Assembly (NCBI GenBank): GCA_964446295.1
Contig: CAYUNR010000029.1
Span: 1-18,061, forward strand
Direction: 5' to 3'
Origin: CAITNM01 sp964446295
GTDB taxonomy: Bacteria > Pseudomonadota > Alphaproteobacteria > Paracaedibacterales > CAITNM01
Length of the DNA: 18,061 nucleotides
The position numbers and the translations under genes were made by a program. Below, in pieces: positions 1-7,131 of this stretch; position 1 is the first letter of the stretch, and every line of letters starts with the position of its first letter. Below the pieces are notes generated by a model, which saw only the letters and a program-made list of their open reading frames with translations, ran no database searches and was not told where the DNA came from.

Positions 1-397
1 TGGTTGTTGTGGAAAACTGAGGATACAAGGGTAACAACACAACCACAGATGGGTTAAGGGCATTTACAACCTCAAGCGCATTGGTGGTTCGGGGCCTCCA
101 ATAACGCATTGCAGGAACAACCACAACATCAAAATCTCCATCCAGCGCTGCCCTTAAGCACTTTACCTGAACAAGTGTGTTTTCTAAAATGGGTGATTTT
201 CCCCCGATTAAAGAATAAATCCCCCTGGCTTTTTTGTTACGAGAAAAAGAAATCCACCTTGCTAACAGATAACGAATGGGGTTTGGTATATTCAAAATAG
301 CTTTGTCGTAAAACAAGTTAAACAAAAAAGGTCGAACTGCATTAAGAGAATCCGGCCCCCCAAGATTCATCAAAACAACCACAATTTTCTGTTTCAT
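1..397 (-). CDS. hemH: Ferrochelatase, N-terminal part (cut by window edge)
   Basis: Ferrochelatase inserts Fe2+ into protoporphyrin IX, the last step of heme synthesis, at the inner membrane. The reverse strand reads open from an ATG at 397-395 to the left edge, giving 132 residues. Family motifs are plain: LMNLGGPDS (residues 9-17), the block IGGKSPI (64-70), AMRYWRP (96-102) and LLPLYPQFSTTT (121-132), the last being a ferrochelatase signature. About 200 further residues, including the catalytic histidine-glutamate region, should lie outside the window. The start codon shares one base with the hemE stop (TGATG), so the two genes are very likely translationally coupled in one operon. Identification is secure; integrity of the C-terminal part cannot be seen. 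Confidence 0.95.
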   Translation of the reverse strand, partial: MKQKIVVVLMNLGGPDSLNAVRPFLFNLFYDKAILNIPNPIRYLLARWISFSRNKKARGIYSLIGGKSPILENTLVQVKCLRAALDGDFDVVVVPAMRYWRPRTTNALEVVNALNPSVVVLLPLYPQFSTTT

Positions 398-1383
398 CAA
401 CAACTCCGCACCAAAGAAATAAATTCCTCAACATGTGATATTGGGGTTTCAGGAAGAATTCCGTGACCTAGGTTAACAATAAAAGGCCTGTCTTTTGAGA
501 ATTCTAAAATATTTAAAACATCATGCTTGAAATTTCCATCCAGAAGTTTTTGTGGGTCCAGGTTTCCCTGCAAGCAAGTTGTTGTATCTTTTAGGGTGAA
601 AAGGTTTGTGTCCTGGCTTACACCAAAACTAACATTTAAATGCTCTAGATTTTTTATAGCCTCTCGAGCAATCCCCTTGCCGTAATAAATAACGTTTGCC
701 TCAGGTGCCTCTTTTTGGATTCGGTGAATGATTTTTTCGGCGGGTTCAAACAACCACCCCTGTTGAAGCTCAACTGGAACAGCTGACGCCCACGATTCAA
801 AAAGTTGCACAACGTTTGCTCCAGACTTTAATTGACGAACCGCATGATCTGAAATAACCGTGGTGAGTTTGTCCATGAGCCTATTAAAAAGAGGCCAAGT
901 TTTGGCAAGCGCAACCAACCCCTCAAAGCTATTGGTCTTACCCTCGCCTATCATGTACGAAGCGATTGTCCATGGGCACCCAACAAACCCAATCAGTGCT
1001 TTTTGTGAGTCCAGCTCTCGTCTAACGTTATTTATTGATTCATAGATAAGGTGAACATCATCACTCATAGAGGCATCTAGAATTTTCTCCCAGTTAGGAT
1101 GCTCAAGAATGGGGCCAACCCCTTCTTTAAAGTGAACCTCCTGACCTAAAAAATGCGGGATAACAAGAATATCACTAAAAATAATTGCAGCATCAAAACC
1201 AAAGCGAGCAATTGGCTGAAGGGTTGCTTCCATTACCATTTCTTGGTTGAGGCAAAACCCCATAAAGTCGGAGGACTTTTTCCTCAAAGCTCTATATTCT
1301 GGCAAATATCGACCTGCTTGCCGCATTATCCAAATGGGTTTTTGGGTTTCAATATGACCGCTTAGCGCCTGAACAATTTTCAT
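397..1383 (-). CDS. hemE: Uroporphyrinogen decarboxylase
   Basis: HemE removes four carboxyl groups from uroporphyrinogen III to give coproporphyrinogen III, in the cytoplasm, in heme synthesis. The 328-residue product carries the N-terminal signature PIWIMRQAGRYLPEYR (residues 16-31), whose two arginines bind substrate carboxylates, and FSDILVIP with Asp71, equivalent to the catalytic Asp86 of the human enzyme. The second signature GFVGCPWTIASYM follows near residue 135. Length is slightly under the usual 340-355, with no obvious gap. It starts with ATG at 1383; no strong Shine-Dalgarno sequence is visible in the very AT-rich leader. It precedes hemH with a one-base overlap. Upstream is the DnaA-box-rich gap that resembles the hemE-linked origins of other alphaproteobacteria. 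Confidence 0.97.
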   Translation of the reverse strand: MKIVQALSGHIETQKPIWIMRQAGRYLPEYRALRKKSSDFMGFCLNQEMVMEATLQPIARFGFDAAIIFSDILVIPHFLGQEVHFKEGVGPILEHPNWEKILDASMSDDVHLIYESINNVRRELDSQKALIGFVGCPWTIASYMIGEGKTNSFEGLVALAKTWPLFNRLMDKLTTVISDHAVRQLKSGANVVQLFESWASAVPVELQQGWLFEPAEKIIHRIQKEAPEANVIYYGKGIAREAIKNLEHLNVSFGVSQDTNLFTLKDTTTCLQGNLDPQKLLDGNFKHDVLNILEFSKDRPFIVNLGHGILPETPISHVEEFISLVRSC

Positions 1384-1690
1384 ACTAATAATAATATATA
1401 TATTTAAGAGTTTTAGTATTGGTAGTAGTGCTTGTGCAAAAGCCTAATTCCAAAGTTTTCCCCATCTTATCCACAAGATTTTCTATTTGTATAGTCTGTA
1501 TAAGCTATATAGTGGGCGGAAGTCTAAAATTCTTTCCAATCTGGGGATATTTTTCATTTGTGTGTTTACAACTGGTGTATAAGTTGCTGAATTTCATGAG
1601 TAACGGGTTGTTTGTGCACAGGGGGTGTTTTTACTCAATGTTTAGGTTGGTCTTATGTGCTTTTTTCCACAATCTTGTGCACATGTATTA
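1384..1690. other. Candidate chromosomal replication origin (DnaA-box cluster beside hemE)
   Basis: This stretch covers the hemE-lnt gap and the last codons of lnt. It holds a perfect DnaA box TTATCCACA (1467-1475) and four one-mismatch boxes: GGTGTATAA (1574-1582, reverse orientation), TTGTGCACA (1612-1620), TTTTCCACA (1663-1671) and TTGTGCACA (1675-1683). A weaker TTGTGCAAA lies at 1432-1440. An almost pure A/T run (1385-1405) beside hemE could serve as an unwinding element. A rough chance estimate for this base composition is well under one such box in this length. The origins of Caulobacter crescentus and Rickettsia prowazekii also lie next to hemE, although their other neighbour is a different gene from lnt. 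CtrA-type half sites are only suggestive (TTAC-N7-TTAG at 1631-1645). Origin function is inferred. The region must also hold the hemE promoter. Confidence 0.5.
1467..1475 (+). promoter_or_regulatory. Perfect DnaA box
   Basis: TTATCCACA matches the TTATNCACA consensus for the initiator DnaA exactly. It lies about 85 bp upstream of hemE in the candidate origin. It could alternatively be a DnaA-regulated operator for hemE. Confidence 0.6.
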
Positions 1691-3099
1691 TTGCAATAAT
1701 TAATAAGGCTACGATAAAGGGTTTGTGGTAAATGGGTTGGAAGATACGCATCAATAAAACCAATTTTATTAAGTTCTAATTGCTGAAGTATTCTTCCGTA
1801 GCTATCAATAACTGCACTAATACCATTGTTAGCAACACGTATCAGGGGGAGACCTTCCTCTATAGCCCTTACCTGTACAATCTTAAGGTGCTGATAGGGG
1901 CCGCTAGTTGTTCCATACCAAGCATCATTCGTAATGTTCAATAGCCACTGGGGACGGTCTGTGGGGTCAATAACAGCTCCACTAAAAATAGCTTCGTAAC
2001 ATATAAGGGGGCTAAATGTAGGAAGGCCAGGCACATGAATTGTACGGGGGCCAGTACCGGGGGAGTAATCAAGTGTTCCATTAGTCAGTTTAGGAAACGG
2101 ATTTAATGCACGCAGAGGAACATACTCACCAAATGGTACCAAGTGAAATTTATCAAAGGTGGCATGAATTAGCCCCTTATTATCAATAACCTGAAGGCAA
2201 CTGAAAGCTTTTTCTGGATTATGCATTCTTCTTGGTGCGCCTGTAATCAGGTAACCTTGATTAATAAAGCTACCTAGATGAGCCGAAAAATCAACATGGG
2301 CATTAAGTGGAATAGTTATAGCGGCCTCTGGCCAAATGGCTACATCAATTGGTTTTTCACCATCTGCTTTAGATAGTGTTTCTAAAATCGATAAATTCTT
2401 TTCAAAAAATTCTGGGTGCCATTTTTTACGTTGGTCAACCGATGGTTGAACTAATCGTAAGCAGATTTCAGTATTTAATTGCGGTGATTTTAAACGCTGA
2501 TTTCCTTCAATCCAAAAACAGAACAGGGCGCCAAAAATAGCTATTCCAAGCCATTTTTGTTTTGTGTACAAAGCAACAGCAGCTGCGGTTGTTAAAAATG
2601 ATAATCCAAAAATTCCAAAAAATCGGGTGCTTTGCAAAAGTGGTAAATCCCACACATAGCCGTTTAAATTCCAAGGGAAACCCGTGAATAAAAAGCTTCT
2701 AGCGACTTCACTTAAGCACCAGCCAAGAAAAAACACCCATGCAAAAGCAATTGCGTTTTCTTTGAAAAAATAGCTAGGCAAAATAAATATGGTTGGAAAT
2801 ATACCAATAATAATTGGCATGCAAATTAACCCAATAGGCATAGTCTCTGGAATGCCATATACATTAAATGCCCAAGCCACCCAATAAAGCTGAGTTAAAA
2901 AGAAAAAGAAAAAAAAGATAAACGTTCGTTTGAAAAAGTTGTAAAAACAAGTTTGTGTTTGAATATGTGAAAGCAACACATAAATGGACAAAAATAAAGC
3001 AATAGGCTGGTTGAAAGGCGAGAACGCAAGTCCGCCAATAATGGAAAAAAGTATTAAGTTTTTTAAACTAATTAAAGAGTATTTTAGTGTTTTATTCAT
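1642..3099 (-). CDS. lnt: Apolipoprotein N-acyltransferase
   Basis: Lnt transfers an acyl chain from phospholipid to the N-terminal cysteine of apolipoproteins, finishing lipoprotein maturation in the inner membrane. The 485-residue protein has an N-terminal block of about six hydrophobic segments (residues 10-195), then a periplasmic nitrilase-fold domain. The catalytic triad is visible: Glu258 in IWPEAAI, Lys317 in DKFHLVPFGEYVP and Cys367 in SPLICYEAIF, matching E. coli Glu267, Lys335 and Cys387. FTGFPWNLNGY (near residue 138) is also family-typical. A phenylalanine run (residues 62-67) sits in a membrane segment. The ATG at 3099 follows a weak AGAAG. The C-terminal tail, which contains two cysteines, is encoded by the DnaA-box-rich sequence and looks like an added extension. 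A divergent mlaC-like gene starts 50 bp away. Confidence 0.95.
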   Translation of the reverse strand: MNKTLKYSLISLKNLILFSIIGGLAFSPFNQPIALFLSIYVLLSHIQTQTCFYNFFKRTFIFFFFFFLTQLYWVAWAFNVYGIPETMPIGLICMPIIIGIFPTIFILPSYFFKENAIAFAWVFFLGWCLSEVARSFLFTGFPWNLNGYVWDLPLLQSTRFFGIFGLSFLTTAAAVALYTKQKWLGIAIFGALFCFWIEGNQRLKSPQLNTEICLRLVQPSVDQRKKWHPEFFEKNLSILETLSKADGEKPIDVAIWPEAAITIPLNAHVDFSAHLGSFINQGYLITGAPRRMHNPEKAFSCLQVIDNKGLIHATFDKFHLVPFGEYVPLRALNPFPKLTNGTLDYSPGTGPRTIHVPGLPTFSPLICYEAIFSGAVIDPTDRPQWLLNITNDAWYGTTSGPYQHLKIVQVRAIEEGLPLIRVANNGISAVIDSYGRILQQLELNKIGFIDAYLPTHLPQTLYRSLINYCNNTCAQDCGKKHIRPT

Positions 3100-3149
3100 C
3101 TTCTAATGATACTATCAAAAAATGTATTCCCCAAAAAAGGAATTTTAAA

Positions 3150-3737
3150 ATGCAAAAGATGTTATATGTTATCTCTTTTATTTGTTTGTGTATATTCCCC
3201 GCTAGAGGGGCAGACACATGTGAATCTTCAAAAAATGGTGAAAAAGAAGCTTCCGCTTTTATTAGGAAGTTGGTTGACGAATCTCTTGAAATAGTGAACA
3301 AAGGCAATGCTTCTGATGACCTAAAGCGTCAGCAATTAAGTGAATGCATAAACAAATATTTAGACATTGATCGCATTACAAAATCTGTTTTTGCACCCTT
3401 TGGCTATAAAGACTTAAAGGATGAGGAAAAACAAAAAGTAAGGGATTACTTGAAAAAATATTTGCTAACTTTTTATGCTGGGGAAGGAAAATTATCAGCA
3501 ATGGTTAATGCAAAACTTTCCGGTCATTTGGTTGCTGAAAAAAAAGACAATGATTTTGCTGTTGTATCTCAATTTGAAAAAAATTCATCTCCTGCTATTA
3601 AAATTGTTTGGATAACAAATGGTCAGAAAGTTTTTTACGTTGAAATAGAAGGTATCAATCAAATTATAACTCTTCGCTCAGAAATGAAAAGCAAGGTTGG
3701 ATCAGGCACACTAATGGACTATATTAATAACCAATAA
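3150..3737 (+). CDS. MlaC/Ttg2D-like periplasmic phospholipid-binding protein
   Basis: MlaC proteins ferry phospholipid across the periplasm between an outer-membrane complex and the MlaFEDB ABC transporter, keeping the outer membrane asymmetric. The product (195 residues) begins with a signal peptide, MQKMLYVISFICLCIF, with likely cleavage after Ala-Arg-Gly (residues 18-20). The mature part shows the MlaC pattern: a helical N-terminus, then YLDIDRITKSVFAPFGYKDL, a helix ending in FYAGEGKL, and a beta-rich C-terminus with VVSQFEKN, IKIVWITNG and YVEIEGINQI. I chose the ATG at 3150 because AAGGA lies nine bases upstream and the signal peptide starts there; an ATG at 3087 would place 21 unlikely residues in front and overlap lnt. 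No mla transporter genes are in view, so a role with another MCE-type system or in hopanoid traffic remains possible. Confidence 0.75.
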   Translation: MQKMLYVISFICLCIFPARGADTCESSKNGEKEASAFIRKLVDESLEIVNKGNASDDLKRQQLSECINKYLDIDRITKSVFAPFGYKDLKDEEKQKVRDYLKKYLLTFYAGEGKLSAMVNAKLSGHLVAEKKDNDFAVVSQFEKNSSPAIKIVWITNGQKVFYVEIEGINQIITLRSEMKSKVGSGTLMDYINNQ

Positions 3738-3754
3738 TCTGAAGAAATTCATAC

Positions 3755-4036
3755 ATGAAAAAAGATGTGTTTGGCGAGGTAATAGCGCCCGTAAAAAAAG
3801 AACCAATAAAAGACAAACCAAAATCTTCTTTTCCTGACCTTTCTTTGATTAAGGGACTTCATAAACAAGAAGCAACCTCTGAATCAGTTTTTTGGCATAG
3901 AATTTTATTAAACAAATCTATTCGCCAACAAAAGCCAGTACAGTTTTTGAAAATTCTATCAAATGAAATAGCCCTTAAAAAGGGTAGCAAAGATTCTTAT
4001 CTAGCAATTTTAGATAGCTTTAAGCAAGAAATCTAA
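3755..4036 (+). CDS. Small hypothetical protein (93 aa)
   Basis: I do not recognise this family. The protein is hydrophilic, with no signal peptide or membrane segment. Residues 1-28 are rich in lysine and proline and are probably disordered; residues 30-93 look helical, with a lysine-rich segment and the ending LDSFKQEI. It starts 17 bp after the mlaC-like gene in the same direction, so the two are probably co-transcribed. Its stop codon overlaps that of the convergent hemY-like gene by a few bases (4033-4036). Good spacing behind its neighbour and plausible amino-acid composition favour a real gene over a chance frame. Function unknown; it might be a cytoplasmic helper or a lineage-specific protein. 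Confidence 0.65.
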   Translation: MKKDVFGEVIAPVKKEPIKDKPKSSFPDLSLIKGLHKQEATSESVFWHRILLNKSIRQQKPVQFLKILSNEIALKKGSKDSYLAILDSFKQEI

Positions 4037-5379
4037 ACTACCTGACAAATCCTTGTTGTTTCTATATCACCCTTAACCTGTCGTTGGGGAGAAGAAGATT
4101 CTTGCCAATAAACCTGATCAATAGATGAGCAATTACTACAAACAAGTTGCCATTTATCAAAATGATTGTGGCAAGAGTTACATTGCCATTCATAATCGGA
4201 TGAAATTTGGGCAGCTTTATGTAGCCATTCGCGTGCTAAATCAAATTGAGTTGGATGCTGAAGCTCCATTAGCTCTGCCATAAGATTACATCCAGTTCGT
4301 GTGTAACCATGGGATAATAAATTATCCAAGTGCTCTTTAGCTTGGCCCCATAATTGGGCTTTAATAGCGCTAGAAGCTAAACAAAATTGGCTTTCGGGAT
4401 GGCTTTCTTGAGATGCTACAAGTTTTTCCATTGCTCTATATCGATCGATAGCTTCCATTTCATGAAAAACTGAATCCCATAACAAGCCAAGGGTACGATG
4501 AGGATGCTGCTTAAAAGCATCAATCAGTAATTTTTGTGCTTTTGAAAATGATTGATGGTGAATGTAGTATTCTACTAGCTGTTTTACATTCTCAGTCCAA
4601 TCAGGAGCCAAATCAAAAATCTTTAAATGTAATTTTTCTTTTTCGCTGCTGGTTAAAGAGTTTTTATTTTGTAAATGCAACCAGTTTAGCATTGCCTGAT
4701 GACGAGACCACTGAGCTTTAGATACATACTTCGTAAGTTTATTTTTTTCTGCTTTCGGAAAAATTCCTTTTTGTGCTAGGTGGACAGTATTTAAAAGGTA
4801 TTCGCCCTGTAGCCATGGAGAGTCTGGCCTAATTGAAAGAGCCTTATTGATGTATTCTTGGGCAAGCTTATTATCTTCTTTATCTTTAGCTTGCAAAATT
4901 AGCCCGCGGAGTCCAAGAAAGCTTGTTCGCCTATCTTTTTGCATAGACATATACTGCCGAGTGGCAGTCTCCGCATCTCCAGTCATGTATGAGGCTTGTG
5001 CAGCAATAAATTGAGTAAGTGGATTGTCTGGTAAAAGCTCACAAGCTACTGCAATAACTTCTTTTGCTTCTTGATTTTGCCCTGCTGCAATTGCGCTAAG
5101 TCCATCAATTAAAAGATTATTCCCTCTTTGGGTGCGCTTTTTTTGAAGGTAGATTAAATAGTTTTGAGGGAGATTCCATAGCCATTTCCAAAAATTATAA
5201 AGCGAAGCGATAATGGCAAAAACAATAACTAGGCAAGCTAAAAACAACCCAATTGGTAATGAAACAGAATAATCAAACCAATTGAATTTTACTTCACCAG
5301 GATAGCTAGCAATTAAAATGCATATAACGCAAAGCACACTAAGAGCGATGAGAAAGCGTAATCCTTTGATAAGTGCCAT
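4033..5379 (-). CDS. HemY-family TPR membrane protein with C-terminal zinc ribbon
   Basis: The N-terminus has two transmembrane segments (about residues 8-26 and 41-62) followed by NFWKWLWNLP, the pattern of the HemY N-terminal domain. Helical TPR-like repeats fill about residues 85-395. The C-terminus carries four cysteines as C400-x2-C403 and C414-x2-C417 within a WQC...W..VC motif, a rubredoxin-like ribbon of the kind seen in LapB. HemY proteins are named for their operon neighbours hemC/hemD but have no proven enzymatic step. The ATG overlaps the upstream stop (TAATG), with AGGAGA about ten bases upstream. Order after a mitofilin-like gene is the usual alphaproteobacterial arrangement, although hemC and hemD are absent here. 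It may be a membrane scaffold; its exact role is unknown. Confidence 0.85.
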   Translation of the reverse strand: MALIKGLRFLIALSVLCVICILIASYPGEVKFNWFDYSVSLPIGLFLACLVIVFAIIASLYNFWKWLWNLPQNYLIYLQKKRTQRGNNLLIDGLSAIAAGQNQEAKEVIAVACELLPDNPLTQFIAAQASYMTGDAETATRQYMSMQKDRRTSFLGLRGLILQAKDKEDNKLAQEYINKALSIRPDSPWLQGEYLLNTVHLAQKGIFPKAEKNKLTKYVSKAQWSRHQAMLNWLHLQNKNSLTSSEKEKLHLKIFDLAPDWTENVKQLVEYYIHHQSFSKAQKLLIDAFKQHPHRTLGLLWDSVFHEMEAIDRYRAMEKLVASQESHPESQFCLASSAIKAQLWGQAKEHLDNLLSHGYTRTGCNLMAELMELQHPTQFDLAREWLHKAAQISSDYEWQCNSCHNHFDKWQLVCSNCSSIDQVYWQESSSPQRQVKGDIETTRICQVV

Positions 5380-6278
5380 TAAGGGATATTCTCCTGTGTT
5401 GTTTTGATTGGCGCTATTTTATTCTCTAGAGGTGGCTGCTGAACCCAATTCTGCACCTTTTCGGCAAATGAAGAATAATCTTCTTCAAGTGATAAGCGTT
5501 CAGCTACATGTTTTGTCCACAATTCTACTGATTGGTTCTTTATGGATTTTGCTTGAGAGTAGGCCAACTTTAAGTCTTGCCCATCAAGAGCATTTACAAT
5601 TAATTGAAGGGGATCTTCGTTATTTTGATCTGCTTTTTCTATTTTAATATTACCTTGGAAAAACGAAGCAATCATTTCTATCAATTTAGGAAGGTTGCTT
5701 TTTATTTTTGGCGGAGTGTAGTTTTTTTTAATATCATCAAAAGCTTTTTTGAGTTGTTGATGATTTAGCGGAAGACGGACGGAAAATTGTTTCAATGTTT
5801 TATACCCAGAAAATGATGAGCATTCTTGAGGCATACTTGTAAGCAACCCAGAAAATGGTTCATTTAGTCTGATTTTTTCGCCAATACGATCAAGAGTATC
5901 AAGAGTGGTTTTTTTGAACAGATTTACTGATGGTGAGGCACCCTGTTGCACAGTTGCTGTCAATAATATTGAGGCTTTAATAAATTTTGCGTGTTGAATT
6001 TGCAAGGCTACAAATCGCTGATTTAGCTCATTAAAACGATGCTCAATATTTTTTATATGAGAAACAAGCTGTTTATTAGTATCAGCATTATTTTTTTTAT
6101 CAAAAGTTGTGACCGTTTGTTTAAATGGTAAAATTAAACAAATGATTAAAGCAGGGAGCTGGGCCAAAAGTAAAATAGGCCAATACGCCCGAAGCGCTCG
6201 TTTATTTTTAAGAAGTAATTTAAGGGCACTGCTTTTTACAGACCCGACTAAAACTGTTTTTTTAGTTTGTTGCGACAT
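5379..6278 (-). CDS. Mitofilin-like membrane protein (COG4223 type)
   Basis: This protein has a short cytoplasmic N-terminus, one transmembrane segment (YWPILLLAQLPALIICLIL), a coiled-coil-prone stretch (HIKNIEHRFNELNQRFVALQ) and a helical C-terminal domain. That layout, and its position just before the hemY-like gene, match the alphaproteobacterial mitofilin-related family, ancestors of mitochondrial Mic60, which tether inner and outer membranes. Sequence likeness is weak, so the call rests largely on architecture and neighbours. I chose the ATG at 6278 because AGG lies nine bases upstream; an in-frame ATG at 6326 would overlap the previous gene by 65 bases instead of 17. Its stop overlaps the hemY-like start by one base, so the two are probably coupled. 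Confidence 0.65.
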   Translation of the reverse strand: MSQQTKKTVLVGSVKSSALKLLLKNKRALRAYWPILLLAQLPALIICLILPFKQTVTTFDKKNNADTNKQLVSHIKNIEHRFNELNQRFVALQIQHAKFIKASILLTATVQQGASPSVNLFKKTTLDTLDRIGEKIRLNEPFSGLLTSMPQECSSFSGYKTLKQFSVRLPLNHQQLKKAFDDIKKNYTPPKIKSNLPKLIEMIASFFQGNIKIEKADQNNEDPLQLIVNALDGQDLKLAYSQAKSIKNQSVELWTKHVAERLSLEEDYSSFAEKVQNWVQQPPLENKIAPIKTTQENIP

Positions 6279-7077
6279 CAACATGAACCTGATCGACTTG
6301 TAAATTAGCTGGAATTTTAGCTGCACTCTTGAAGGTTAGCTGTTCTCCTGGCTGTAGTAAATCCTGCTTCCATTTGTAAGGCCAAACGCGAATTTCACAC
6401 AGTCCTTGTTCATTAGCAGATTGTCCCTCTTGGCATGTGCCCCAAGCGGTAATCTGGACGTTATTTAATGGTACGGTTAGCAGTCCTGAGTTTTTAACAT
6501 TTCCAACAACAATAATTCTTTGGTGCTCTTCATCTAAAGGTTTAACATCAAATTGGATATTTTCAACACTAACTTCTTCTGGTGCAATAGGGGACGACGT
6601 ATTATCTGCTGTGGAAAAAAATGATAATGCCGGGTTATAATGCATCGCTACTAGTGCCAAACTAACTGTCCCGGCTAAAATGATTAAGCTCCACAGAGTA
6701 ATTCGAATAAATATTTTCCATTTTTTTGGCTTTATAATTTCTTTTTGAGCCGCTTGCTGCTGAGAATATGTGTAAGCATCAGTCCTCGCTTGTGATATAT
6801 CTGATTCCTGTGCGGGTCTATAAGCATAACCAGTCGATTGCCTTTGATACAATAAAGATAGGTCTGTTAGATTTCTAAAGGGTTGTTCTGGAACAGCAAA
6901 CTTATATTCTGCTTGATTCTTGTTTACCGACTCCTTTTTTAGTTCCCACCACTGTTCATGACAATTAGAACAAGCTAACTGAACACCTTGACCACTGTTA
7001 TCAGGTAGATGAGTGTAATTCAATCGACTAACATCAAGTCGATACTGCTTGCGACATCTAGGGCAAGAAACGATCAT
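6262..7077 (-). CDS. MJ0042-type zinc-ribbon membrane protein (DUF3426-like)
   Basis: The first 40 residues form a zinc ribbon: Cys5-x2-Cys8 in VSCPRCRKQY and Cys36-x2-Cys39 in LACSNCHEQWW, typical of the MJ0042 finger family common in alphaproteobacteria. A polar linker follows, then one membrane span (about residues 121-144) and a periplasmic beta-rich domain of about 120 residues resembling DUF3426 (VENIQFDVKPLDEE, VVGNVKNSG). The ribbon would be cytoplasmic. Known members are mostly uncharacterised, so a sensing or anti-sigma-like role would be a guess. No clear Shine-Dalgarno precedes the ATG at 7077. It lies 54 bp downstream of the lipoprotein gene and overlaps the mitofilin-like start by 17 bases, consistent with one operon. 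Confidence 0.8.
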   Translation of the reverse strand: MIVSCPRCRKQYRLDVSRLNYTHLPDNSGQGVQLACSNCHEQWWELKKESVNKNQAEYKFAVPEQPFRNLTDLSLLYQRQSTGYAYRPAQESDISQARTDAYTYSQQQAAQKEIIKPKKWKIFIRITLWSLIILAGTVSLALVAMHYNPALSFFSTADNTSSPIAPEEVSVENIQFDVKPLDEEHQRIIVVGNVKNSGLLTVPLNNVQITAWGTCQEGQSANEQGLCEIRVWPYKWKQDLLQPGEQLTFKSAAKIPANLQVDQVHVDVATN

Positions 7078-7131
7078 AATTATTCATTTTTGTTGTATTG
7101 GTGTTATTCTAATCGTTTTTGCTGAGAGCTG

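Noticed and set aside
109..300. A 63-codon plus-strand frame at the left end
   Set aside because: It is antisense to the clearly recognisable ferrochelatase N-terminus.
1401..1415. TTAA half-site near the hemE start as a CtrA site
   Set aside because: The second half-site is TTAG at a six-base spacer, which misses the consensus in both spacing and sequence.
1419..1703. A 94-codon plus-strand frame across the hemE-lnt gap
   Set aside because: It starts with a non-ATG codon, has a cysteine- and phenylalanine-rich composition without a recognisable fold, and runs into the lnt tail on the other strand. The DnaA boxes explain the region better.
2895..2925. A/G homopolymer tract in lnt as a possible phase-variation switch
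   Set aside because: The run of A is interrupted and the frame is intact; it simply encodes a phenylalanine-rich membrane segment.
3087..3149. Upstream ATG for the mlaC-like gene
   Set aside because: The extra 21 residues would precede a normal signal peptide and overlap lnt; the ATG at 3150 has its own AAGGA.
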